Part shown: one piece after another, positions 1 to 8,220 of the stretch
How positions within the stretch are numbered: position 1 is the first letter of the stretch
How the letters are laid out: every line of letters starts with the position of its first letter
NCBI GenBank assembly: GCA_022184915.1
Contig: JAGTJU010000001.1
Coordinates: 248,001-312,000, forward strand
Length of the DNA: 64,000 nucleotides
From: Myxococcales bacterium
Lineage (GTDB): Bacteria > Myxococcota_A > Polyangia > Fen-1088
Reading direction: 5' to 3'
Translations under genes and position numbers: made by a program
Notes under the pieces: model-generated
What the model was told of the DNA's origin: nothing
The model's input: only the letters and a program-made list of their open reading frames with translations
Database searches by the model: none

Positions 1-154
1 CGTGCGAATGCGCTCGCATACAGACCGGCTCGTCTCCAGGCCTTCAGCACGCGTCGAGCGTCCTCTTCTCGCCAACGTCGCCGGCTGGGAACAGCCGAGT
101 CCGCGGCACTTTGCAAAATTCTCTTCTGTTTGGGCATGATCGCGGGAGCCTCCC

Positions 155-672
155 GTGATTCCCCCGCGTGCGCGAGACATCAACCGGGGGCGGAACGGCG
201 GACGGACACACATCCACGCCGGGAAGGTCATCCGGGTGCGGCGAAGCATCTATCGGGTGGTTCATTTCCCTGCAGGCGAGCATGAGGAGCTCGTCGCCGC
301 CTGGCTGTGGGCCGAGCTGGCCGGTGTCGTCTCGCACTAAAGCGCGCTCGCGCTTCACGGATTGTCGGATGCACTCCCTGCAAGCATCCATCTCACGCTG
401 CAGGTTGCATGGCGACGGCGCCGTTTCCCGGTCCCCAACGACATCGTGCTGCGCCATGCCGACGTGCCTGCCGAGGACCGCACCTGGTTTGGCGCTGCCC
501 CTGCGACCAACGCGCGACGCTCGCTGAACGACTGCGCCAAGGTTGGGCTCTCGCCAGATCTCCTGCGACAGGCCGCTCAGCAGGCGACACCGAGGACTGG
601 TCACCAAGAGTGAGCTTGCTCTCGACGTTTCAGGACGCCAGGCGACGCGACTCGGTGGCTTCATGACCCTCG
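155..672 (+). pseudogene. decayed AbiEi-type (type IV toxin-antitoxin) antitoxin gene
   Basis: The reading frame spells VRRSIYRVVHFPAGEHEELV, then an in-frame TAA at 338-340, then continues in the same frame with ALALHGLSDALPASIHLTLQ and VLRHADVPAEDRTWFGA, which is the pattern of the AbiEi family winged-helix antitoxin/regulators (family knowledge, from memory). Around 585-600 the match moves to another frame (RGLVTKSELAL), so there is also a frameshift. The N-terminal winged-helix start is not recognisable. One codon change (GAA to TAA is the simplest) plus an indel explain the damage. No AbiEii nucleotidyltransferase partner is visible downstream. Bases 1-154 show nothing I can support. Confidence 0.6.
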
Positions 673-811
673 GTTGGTGCCCATCGTCGCCTGCATGCCC
701 TCTGAGCAGCCTGCGCAGCGCTGGGCGAACCCGGCGGCCTCTGACGGCGTTCCTTGACCGTTTGGCGACGAGGTATGCCCTGAGCTCGAGCCTGATTTCA
801 AATCGGCCGCG

Positions 812-1186
812 TTGGGCTGCCTCGTGGCCGGGGAATGGCCAGGAGATCGGCTGGAGGTTCATACCCCGGAAGGCAGCTTCGACGTGACGATGGCCTCATC
901 GTTGCGTGGGCACGCGACGGGGTTTCGGACGAGCATCGTATCTTTTGCCGTCCCCTGTAGCGCGATTACCCTCGGCCCTGCAAGCCCTTGGGACTTCGAC
1001 GAAGAAGACGGAGGCTCTGAGAAGTTCGAGGCCGAAGACACGTTCGAGAAGGAGGGTGACAGATTGAGGGTGTATCGGGAAACCGACTCCTGGGTCGAGG
1101 TGGGGGAAAGTTTTCGGATGAGCGGGTTTGCCTTTCGCGGTTGGGTCGCCCGCGAGTCGGTCATTGTCACGGCCAGGCGTGGGTGA
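812..1186 (+). CDS. small hypothetical protein with SH3-like C-terminus, possibly truncated
   Basis: The frame is open from 758 to 1186; the first usable start inside it is TTG at 812, giving 124 residues. Residues about 65-120 (acidic stretch, then DRLRVYRETDSWVEVGE and FRGWVARESVIV) resemble a bacterial SH3-type fold that ends in a 'GWV' strand. There is no signal peptide. An upstream in-frame mini-frame from ATG 692 ends at TGA 755-757, so the gene may itself be a 5'-broken remnant. I do not recognise a family and the coding status is uncertain. Confidence 0.35.
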   Translation: MGCLVAGEWPGDRLEVHTPEGSFDVTMASSLRGHATGFRTSIVSFAVPCSAITLGPASPWDFDEEDGGSEKFEAEDTFEKEGDRLRVYRETDSWVEVGESFRMSGFAFRGWVARESVIVTARRG

Positions 1187-1225
1187 GCCAAGCTGACGTC
1201 ACGACGGTGCGCATCCCGAAGGCGA

Positions 1226-1259
1226 ATGGTGGGGAACCGCCTTTGGGCATCCCCACCAT
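1226..1259. promoter_or_regulatory. 10-bp perfect inverted repeat upstream of the Wadjet operon
   Basis: ATGGTGGGGA (1226-1235) and TCCCCACCAT (1250-1259) are exact reverse complements separated by 14 bases. No T-run follows, so it is a weak candidate for an intrinsic terminator. It could be an operator for the Wadjet genes or a terminator of the small gene ending at 1186. Confidence 0.5.
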
Positions 1260-1374
1260 CATCGAAGCAGACGTTCCGGTCGCTTCCGCAGCTCGTCAGC
1301 GAGGTCAATAGCTACCTTCGTGGGGCTCGGATCTACTTAATGCTGGCACCATGGTGGTCAAGACGATGTTTCCG

Positions 1375-1380
1375 TATAAT
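1375..1380 (+). promoter_or_regulatory. TATAAT -10 box just before jetA
   Basis: A perfect TATAAT lies 10 bases before the ATG at 1391, so transcription would begin at or within a few bases of the start codon, suggesting a leaderless or nearly leaderless mRNA. No convincing -35 box is seen at the usual 16-18 base spacing, and no Shine-Dalgarno sequence precedes the ATG. Confidence 0.4.
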
Positions 1381-1390
1381 CCCGCCCTTC

Positions 1391-2860
1391 ATGCCTGCCC
1401 CTGGCGCCCCACGCCTCGACCACGACACGCTGGAATTGCTGCGCCAGCAGCACCCGGCGTGGCGCCTTTTGCGGGCCGAACACGCGCCGTTTGCGGTCAG
1501 CTTCCTTTACCGCACGTTCGTGACGCCCAACGTGCGCACCGTGTCCCAGCCCGAGCTGGTCTCGTGCCTTGACGATCACATTTACGACCTGCGCGCCACG
1601 CTAGGGCCCGACGCCTACCCGCGCCGCGCGCTCGAGTACCTGGACGCCTGGGCGGGTGACGGCGGTGGGTGGCTGCGCAAGTACTACCCGCCCCAGGCCG
1701 ACGAGGCGCACTACGATCTGACCCCCGCGGCCGAGCGGGCCATCGATTTCCTGTTGTCGCTGCAGCAGCCCGCGTTCGTGGCCACCGAGTCGCGGCTGTT
1801 GACCGTGTTCGAGCTGCTACGACAAATCGCCGCCGGTGTCGAGGTGGATCGGACCCTGCGCATCGCCGAGCTCGAACGCCGCCGTGACGAACTGGACAGC
1901 CAGATTCGTCGGGTGAAGGCCGGCGATATCGACATCATGGACGACACGCAGGTGCGCGATCGCTTTTTGCAGTTGACCGAGACCGCGCGCGGCCTGCTGG
2001 GTGACTTTCGCCAGGTCGAGGAGAACTTTCGCGCGCTCGATCGCGGTGTACGCGAGCGCATTGCTCTGTGGGAGGGCGGCAAGGGCAAGCTGCTCGACGA
2101 GGTGTTCGGCGACCGAGACGCCATCAGCGATTCGGATCAAGGGCGCAGCTTCAGGGCGTTCTGGGATTTCCTGATGTCGCCCGCCCGGCAGGAGGAGCTT
2201 TCTGCGCTGCTCGAGCGCGTGATGGCGCTACCCGCCGTCCGCACGCTGGCGCCTGATCCGAGGCTTGTGCGTGTTCACTACGACTGGCTCGAAGCGGGCG
2301 AGGTGGCGCAACGGACGATCGCCCGGCTTTCCGAGCAACTCCGTAGGTTCCTTGACGATCAAAGCTTCGTCGAAAACCGCCGGATCCTGCAAATCATTCG
2401 CCAGATCGAACAACACGCCCTGGCCGTGCGGGCTGCGCCTCCCGAAGGCGTCCTTGTTGAGGTCGATGACACCGCCCCCACGGTCGAACTGCCCATGGAT
2501 CGGCCGCTGTTCGCCCCGCCGTTCAAGGCCACGCTGGCGTCGGACGGCATTCGAGAGGCGGACGTGCATGTGGGCGCCGATGCCCTGTTCGAGCAGTCGT
2601 TCGTCGACCGAGCTCGGCTGGCGGCCATCGTGCGCAGGGCGCTGCAGACGCAAACTCAGATCTCGCTTGCCGATCTCATCGCCGACAACCCGCTGTCCGA
2701 GGGGCTGGCCGAGCTGGTGGCGTACCTGGGGCTTGCGTCCGAGGGCGGCGACAACGTAATCGATGACGACGTTCACCAGACCATCGTGTGGACGGATGCC
2801 ACGGGCATCTGCCGGCAGGCCACCGTCCCCCTGGTGGTGTTCCAGCGAGGTGTCACATGA
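1391..2860 (+). CDS. jetA: Wadjet protein JetA (DUF3375, kleisin-like subunit)
   Basis: 489 residues. JetA (DUF3375) is the kleisin/MukF-like subunit of the Wadjet SMC complex, which recognises and cleaves circular plasmid DNA. The N-terminus (LELLRQQHPAWRLLRAEHAP, then VSFLYRTFV) is typical, and a charged helical/coiled-coil segment (RIAELERRRDELDSQIRRV) runs through about residues 155-230. The ATG at 1391 was chosen over the frame's earlier start at 1226 because the 55 extra residues look non-coding and a TATAAT box lies at 1375-1380. First gene of an operon; its TGA overlaps the jetB start as ATGA. The family call is firm from sequence pattern plus gene order. Confidence 0.93.
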   Translation: MPAPGAPRLDHDTLELLRQQHPAWRLLRAEHAPFAVSFLYRTFVTPNVRTVSQPELVSCLDDHIYDLRATLGPDAYPRRALEYLDAWAGDGGGWLRKYYPPQADEAHYDLTPAAERAIDFLLSLQQPAFVATESRLLTVFELLRQIAAGVEVDRTLRIAELERRRDELDSQIRRVKAGDIDIMDDTQVRDRFLQLTETARGLLGDFRQVEENFRALDRGVRERIALWEGGKGKLLDEVFGDRDAISDSDQGRSFRAFWDFLMSPARQEELSALLERVMALPAVRTLAPDPRLVRVHYDWLEAGEVAQRTIARLSEQLRRFLDDQSFVENRRILQIIRQIEQHALAVRAAPPEGVLVEVDDTAPTVELPMDRPLFAPPFKATLASDGIREADVHVGADALFEQSFVDRARLAAIVRRALQTQTQISLADLIADNPLSEGLAELVAYLGLASEGGDNVIDDDVHQTIVWTDATGICRQATVPLVVFQRGVT

Positions 2861-3465
2861 ACCGCGCGGCCATGACCCTGTCGCACGTGCTCGTGGCGCT
2901 GCTCAAGGGGGTTCTGGATCGCCATCACGATCCCGTCCTGTGGCAGGTGCTGTTGGAGCGCCAGGCCGACGTGCGGGAGCACCTAGGTATGCTGGGGCTC
3001 GAGGTGGTGCTGGACGACGCCGAGGGGTCTGCCTACGTCCGCCAGCGGACGCCCACCGAGGACGAGGCGCCGTTGCCTCGGCTGGTGGCGCGACGGCCGC
3101 TCAGTTACCCGGTCAGCCTGCTGCTGGCGCTGCTGCGCAAAAAGCTAGTGGAACTCGACGCGGAAAGCGGAGAGCGGCGGCTCATCGTGGGGCGCGACAC
3201 TCTGGTGGACATGTTGAGGGTGTTCCTGCCCTCGTCGGCGAACGAGGCGCGGTTCGTGGACCGTGTGGACGCCCACATCAACAAGATCATCGAGCTTGGG
3301 TTCCTGCGTCGGTTATCCGGGCAGTCAGGGCAGGAGAACCAGTTCGAGGTCCAGCGCATAGTGAAGGCGTACGTCGATGCCCAGTGGCTGGGCGAGCTCG
3401 AACAGCGCCTGGCCGATTACCGCACCCACGCCCAAAGTCTGGACGAAGAAGGCAGATCGACATGA
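2857..3465 (+). CDS. jetB: Wadjet protein JetB (DUF4194, kite-like subunit)
   Basis: 202 residues. JetB (DUF4194) is the MukE-like winged-helix partner that bridges JetA and the JetC ATPase. The sequence shows the family's features: LLKGVLDRHHDPVLWQVLL near the N-terminus, RRPLSYPVSLLLALLRKKL in the middle, and a second winged-helix segment (VDRVDAHINKIIELGFLRRL) near the C-terminus. The start overlaps the jetA stop by 4 bases and its own TGA overlaps the jetC ATG, so translation is probably coupled. Length is normal for the family. Confidence 0.92.
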   Translation: MNRAAMTLSHVLVALLKGVLDRHHDPVLWQVLLERQADVREHLGMLGLEVVLDDAEGSAYVRQRTPTEDEAPLPRLVARRPLSYPVSLLLALLRKKLVELDAESGERRLIVGRDTLVDMLRVFLPSSANEARFVDRVDAHINKIIELGFLRRLSGQSGQENQFEVQRIVKAYVDAQWLGELEQRLADYRTHAQSLDEEGRST

Positions 3466-6400
3466 GTGACGGCGTGCAACGGCTCTTCGACCTGGCGCCC
3501 CCGGTGCAGCGGGCGGGGTTTCGATTACACCGGCTCGAGGTGCTGAACTGGGGAACGTTCCATCAGCACGTGTGGTCGCTGGCGCTCGGGGGTGACAATG
3601 CACTTTTGACGGGTGACATAGGTTCGGGTAAGTCGACCCTGGTCGACGCCCTGACGACGCTGCTGGTGCCCCCCCAGAAGCTTGCCTACAACAAGGCGGC
3701 TGGGGCCGAGGCGCGGGAGCGAAGCCTCAAGTCGTACGTGCTTGGCCATTACAAGTCCGAACGGTCCGAAACGGGGGCCGGCGCGCGCCCGGTGGGGCTG
3801 CGGGACCAGAACGGGTATTCGGTGGTGCTGGCGCAGTTCTGCAACGAGGGGTACGAGCAAACCGTCACGTTGGCGCAGGTCTTCTGGATGAAGGACGCAG
3901 ATGGACCGCCGGCGCGGCTGTTCGTGCTGGGCGATCGGAAGCTGGGCATCAAGGAGCATTTTGCGGGTTTCGGTGCGGACATCGCGAACCTGCGCAAGCG
4001 CCTGCGCCAGGCCGAGGGCATCGACCTGTGGGATTCGTTTCCCCCGTATTCTTCTGCGTTCAGACGCCGGTTCGGCATCGATAGCGATCAGGCGCTGGAG
4101 CTGTTCCACCAGACGGTGTCGATGAAGTCGGTCGGGAACCTGACGGACTTTGTCCGGCAACACATGCTGGACGAATTCCCCGTCGAGGAGCGCATCCAAA
4201 AGCTGTGCGCGCACTTCCAGGATCTGAACCAGGCGCACGAAGCCGTGCTGCGCGCCAAGGCGCAGGTCGAACGTCTGACGCCGCTCGTGGCCGACTGCGA
4301 GCGGCACCGGACGATTGAACGGGAGGTCGAGGCGCTGGGCCTGTGTCGGACGGCGCTTGGACCCTGGTTTGCGGGGCTAAAGCTGGAACTGCTCGCGACG
4401 CGCATCGGGAATCTCACCCAGGAGCAGGTGCGGCTCGAGGCGGTGTCCCAAACGGTGCAGGACAGCCTGCGCGCGCGTCGGGCCGAGCGCGACGAGCTGA
4501 AGACGGCGATCGCGCAGAACGGCGGCGACCGGCTGGAGCGCATTCGTCTGGAAATAGAGCGCAAGCAGGGGGAACGGGACGAGCGGCGCGCGCGCTCGCA
4601 GCGCTACGACCAGGTGGCCGCCCGTTTGGGTTTGCCCTCGGGATCCGATGAGTCGTTGTTCGCCAGCAATCAGCGCGAGGCGGGACAAAGACGGGAGGCA
4701 GCGCTGACGGCCCAGGCGCAAGCGCAGAACGCCCGCACCGACGCCGAGGTGGAGTTTCGCGCCCGCAAGCTGGATCACGACGAGATCGTCCGCGAGCTCG
4801 AGTCGCTACGCAGCCGCAAGAGCAACCTGCCGCGCCACATGCTGGAGTTGCGCGCCAGCCTGTGTCAGGCGCTGGGCGGCGTCGCCGAAGGCGATCTGCC
4901 GTTCGCCGGTGAGCTGCTGCAGGTCCGGGACGACAGCCGTGACTGGGAAGGCGCCATCGAGCGCGTTCTGCACAACTTTGCTTTGTCGCTGCTGGTCGCT
5001 GACGCGCTTTACGAAGGGGTGGCCACGTGGGTCGAACGGACGCACCTCGGGGGCCGCCTCGTCTATTACCGCGTGCGACAATCCCGCGGGGGTGGGGCGC
5101 CGGGCCGGGCCGAACCGGGGTCGCTGGTGCGCAAGTTGGCCATCAAGCCCGATTCCGACGTGTACCCCTGGCTGGAAGCCATTATCATGCAGCGGTTCGA
5201 CTATGTCTGCTGCGACACACTGGAGCAGTTTCGCCGGGAGCCGACGGCGCTCACCCGCGCGGGGCAGGTCAAGGGCAAGGGCGAGCGCCACGAAAAGGAC
5301 GACCGCCATCGCATCGACGATCGCACCCGGTACGTGCTCGGCTGGTCGAACGAGAGCAAGATTGCGGCGCTCGAGTTGCGCGCCCACAGCCTGCAGGTGC
5401 AGCTGCAGGACTGCGCCGCCCGGATCGCAAAGGCGCAGGACCAGATCGACAGCCTGACCCAGACCGCGGCCGATACCCAGGAGTTGCTGGCCTACCGGAG
5501 CTTCCGCGAGCTCGACTTTCGGCCTCTGGTCATCGAGATCGAGACCCTGAACGCTGAACGGGTGAGGCTGGAGCAGGAATCGGACGTTCTGCGGGCGCTC
5601 GAGGAGCGTCTGCGGATGGTGGACGAAGCCATTGCCGGCGCCGAGGTCGAGCAGAAAGACACAGGCGAGCAACTGGCCCGGGCAGGGCTGAAGCTGGATC
5701 AGGCCCGGGGCCTGCAGCAGGAGTGTCACGACGTTTTCGCGGCTGGCGACGACGAGCTGCGTGCCTGCTTCTCACGCTTGCAGGACATGCGGGACGAGGC
5801 GCTTGGCCCCCATACCTTGAGCGTGGAGTCGTGCGACAACCGCGAAAAGGAGATGCGCGAGTGGTTGCAAAGGCGCATCGACAACGAACGTCTGAAGCTG
5901 TCGCGCCTGGCCGAGAAGATCGTGAACGCGATGGCCGCCTACCGCAAGGACTACCCGGTCGAGACCCAGGAGGTCGACGCGTCGGTGGCGGCGGCGGGCG
6001 AGTTCGCGGCCATGCTCGAGCGCCTACGCACCGATGACCTGCCCCGGTTCGAGGCGAAGTTCAAGGAGCTGCTGAACGAAAACGCCATCCGCGAGGTGGC
6101 AGGGTTTCAGTCGCAGCTGTATCGCGAAGAGCAGACCATCAAGGAACGCATCGCCATCATCAACCGGTCACTGCGCGAGATCGACTACAATCCGGGCCGG
6201 TACATCGAGCTCGAGACCACGGCGGCGGCCGACGGCGAGGTGCGCGACTTTCGCCAGGATCTGCGCGCGTGCACGGAGAATACGCTCAGTGGTCCTGCGG
6301 AGGGCGAGTATTCCGAGCAAAAGTTCGAGCAAGTCAGGCGCCTCATCCAGAGGTTTTCGGGGCGCCCGGGTCTCGAGGATTTGGATCGGCGCTGGACGCG

Positions 6401-6857
6401 CAAGGTGACCGACGTGCGGAACTGGTTTGCCTTCGCGGCGTCGGAAAAGTGGCGGGAAGATGATAGCCCCCACGAGCATTACACGGACTCGGGTGGCAAG
6501 TCCGGGGGCCAGAAGGAAAAACTGGCCTACACGGTGCTGGCCGCCAGCCTGGCTTACCAGTTTGGCCTGGAGCTCGGCGGCAAGGATCGCTCGCGCTCGT
6601 TTCGGTTCGTGGTCATCGACGAGGCGTTCGGGCGGGGCTCGGACGATTCGGCCCGGTACGGCCTGGAGCTGTTCGGCAAGCTGCGGCTGCAGCTGTTGAT
6701 CGTGACGCCGCTGCAAAAGATTCACGTCATCGAGCCGCACGTGGCCGCCGTGGGCTACGTGCACAACGACGACGGCCGCCGATCGGTGCTTCGCAACATG
6801 ACCATCGAGGAGTACAGGGCCGAACGAGCGGCCAGGCTTTCTTCGGGGACGTCATGA
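3462..6857 (+). CDS. jetC: Wadjet protein JetC (SMC/MukB-like ATPase)
   Basis: 1131 residues. JetC is the SMC-type motor that extrudes DNA loops in Wadjet. The Walker A motif GDIGSGKST is at about 51-59; a long coiled coil with a central hinge fills roughly 240-900; the ABC signature SGGKSGGQKEK is at about 1009-1019; Walker B FRFVVIDEAFGRG follows at about 1047. All ATPase elements are intact, so the protein should be active. Length matches the family. It overlaps both neighbours by 4 bases. SbcC/MukB-like proteins share the architecture, but the flanking jetA, jetB and jetD make this assignment secure. Confidence 0.94.
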   Translation: MSDGVQRLFDLAPPVQRAGFRLHRLEVLNWGTFHQHVWSLALGGDNALLTGDIGSGKSTLVDALTTLLVPPQKLAYNKAAGAEARERSLKSYVLGHYKSERSETGAGARPVGLRDQNGYSVVLAQFCNEGYEQTVTLAQVFWMKDADGPPARLFVLGDRKLGIKEHFAGFGADIANLRKRLRQAEGIDLWDSFPPYSSAFRRRFGIDSDQALELFHQTVSMKSVGNLTDFVRQHMLDEFPVEERIQKLCAHFQDLNQAHEAVLRAKAQVERLTPLVADCERHRTIEREVEALGLCRTALGPWFAGLKLELLATRIGNLTQEQVRLEAVSQTVQDSLRARRAERDELKTAIAQNGGDRLERIRLEIERKQGERDERRARSQRYDQVAARLGLPSGSDESLFASNQREAGQRREAALTAQAQAQNARTDAEVEFRARKLDHDEIVRELESLRSRKSNLPRHMLELRASLCQALGGVAEGDLPFAGELLQVRDDSRDWEGAIERVLHNFALSLLVADALYEGVATWVERTHLGGRLVYYRVRQSRGGGAPGRAEPGSLVRKLAIKPDSDVYPWLEAIIMQRFDYVCCDTLEQFRREPTALTRAGQVKGKGERHEKDDRHRIDDRTRYVLGWSNESKIAALELRAHSLQVQLQDCAARIAKAQDQIDSLTQTAADTQELLAYRSFRELDFRPLVIEIETLNAERVRLEQESDVLRALEERLRMVDEAIAGAEVEQKDTGEQLARAGLKLDQARGLQQECHDVFAAGDDELRACFSRLQDMRDEALGPHTLSVESCDNREKEMREWLQRRIDNERLKLSRLAEKIVNAMAAYRKDYPVETQEVDASVAAAGEFAAMLERLRTDDLPRFEAKFKELLNENAIREVAGFQSQLYREEQTIKERIAIINRSLREIDYNPGRYIELETTAAADGEVRDFRQDLRACTENTLSGPAEGEYSEQKFEQVRRLIQRFSGRPGLEDLDRRWTRKVTDVRNWFAFAASEKWREDDSPHEHYTDSGGKSGGQKEKLAYTVLAASLAYQFGLELGGKDRSRSFRFVVIDEAFGRGSDDSARYGLELFGKLRLQLLIVTPLQKIHVIEPHVAAVGYVHNDDGRRSVLRNMTIEEYRAERAARLSSGTS

Positions 6858-8074
6858 GTTGGACGACGCCGGCGGACATCCGGGCCGCGCTCGAACGGCG
6901 CTGGAACCGGGGGGACCTGCTGTGTCCACCCGAAGGCGCGCCGCTGTTTCCGCTGCCGATGCGCCTGTCACGCCCGAACTCGAGCGAGCTGGCGTCGCGG
7001 TTCGACGAAGTTCGTCAGTGGATTCGCGCGCTGGATGAGGGCAGCAAGGCGCGCGTGGGGGCGGGCTACGAGATCGTCTGGAGCGAGGTGAACCACCGGC
7101 AGCTGGGGCCCAACCGTCTGCCCACCGGCCTCGAGGTGCCCACGCGCGATGACGCCCTGTCTCTGATCGGCAAGCGGCGTGCGGCGGCGCGCTTCGGGCA
7201 GCTACGCGACGAAACCCGGGGGAGCGCCCCCGCGCTTTTGGATTGGGTGGACAAACACCCGCTGAGCGTGTTGGAGCACGCCGAGGACTGGGCGCGCATC
7301 CTGGCTGCGGTCACCTGGTTCTCGGAACATCCGCGCCCGGGGATCTATCTGCGCCAGGTCGACATTCCGGGCGTGGATAGCAAGTTCATCGAGGCAAAAC
7401 GCCTGCTGCTGTCGCAGTTGTTGGACCAGGTTCTTCCGGCCGAGGCGGTGGACCGGCAACGGTCGCCCACGCGACAGTTCGAGCTGCGTTACGGCCTGTT
7501 GAGCAAGCCGGCGCTGGTGCGGTTCCGGATCCTGGACCCCGACCTCGCCGTTGGCGGGCTCATGGACCTTTCCGTGCCGGCCGACGACTTTGCGCGTCTC
7601 GAGCTTGCCGTTCGGACGGTGTTCATCACGGAGAACGAGATCAACGGCCTGGCCTTTCCTCCTGTCCCCCGCAGCATGGTGGTGTTCGGGTTGGGGTATG
7701 GCCTCGATCGCCTGACGGCGTGCGACTGGCTTCGTGACCGGTCGATCGTCTACTGGGGCGACATCGACACGCACGGATTCGCGATGCTCGATCGGCTGCG
7801 TGCCGCGTTTCCCGCAGCGCGGTCTATGCTCATGGATCGAAAGACGCTGATGGCCCATCGCACGTCCTGGGTGGAGGAACCCGACCCACACCGACTGCCA
7901 GTCGACCGGCTAACGCCAGAGGAGCGGGCGCTGTTCGAGAGCCTGCGCGCAGGGGAACTGGGCGAACGGGTTCGACTGGAACAGGAGTGCGTGCGGTACG
8001 AATGGCTAATGGACGCGTTGGAGCCGCTTGGGGGGAACACGGACCGCATCAGATTTCAAAGCGACCTTCGATGA
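6854..8074 (+). CDS. jetD: Wadjet protein JetD (DUF3322-DUF2220, Toprim nuclease)
   Basis: 406 residues. JetD is the Toprim-fold nuclease subunit that cuts plasmid DNA after loop extrusion. The N-terminal DUF3322 segment (PADIRAALERRWNRGDLL) is followed by the DUF2220 region. Toprim residues are visible: Glu in FITENEINGLAFP (about 258-264), the acidic pair in IVYWGDIDTHGF (about 299-310), and SMLMDRKTLMAH. The catalytic set therefore looks intact. It starts at an ATGA overlap with jetC and ends the operon. The next 146 bases (8075-8220) hold no gene I can see. Confidence 0.93.
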   Translation: MSWTTPADIRAALERRWNRGDLLCPPEGAPLFPLPMRLSRPNSSELASRFDEVRQWIRALDEGSKARVGAGYEIVWSEVNHRQLGPNRLPTGLEVPTRDDALSLIGKRRAAARFGQLRDETRGSAPALLDWVDKHPLSVLEHAEDWARILAAVTWFSEHPRPGIYLRQVDIPGVDSKFIEAKRLLLSQLLDQVLPAEAVDRQRSPTRQFELRYGLLSKPALVRFRILDPDLAVGGLMDLSVPADDFARLELAVRTVFITENEINGLAFPPVPRSMVVFGLGYGLDRLTACDWLRDRSIVYWGDIDTHGFAMLDRLRAAFPAARSMLMDRKTLMAHRTSWVEEPDPHRLPVDRLTPEERALFESLRAGELGERVRLEQECVRYEWLMDALEPLGGNTDRIRFQSDLR

Positions 8075-8220
8075 ACTGGCTGCGGCTCGCACATCTTCGC
8101 CCTGCCAATGTGTGTATTGTGGGCGTGAGCGCGCAGTCACTTCGGCATTGCACACTGAGGAATTCAGCAACGCATGCGAATCGAAGCGAAGGCGTCATAT
8201 CTACGGTCTTGGCACGACGC

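Noticed and set aside
44-862. 272-codon minus-strand open frame at the left edge
   Set aside because: It is the complement of the AbiEi-like remnant and has no recognisable domain or ribosome-binding site.
1226-1390. Longer JetA start at 1226
   Set aside because: The extra 55 residues do not resemble JetA and would cover the inverted repeat and the TATAAT box.
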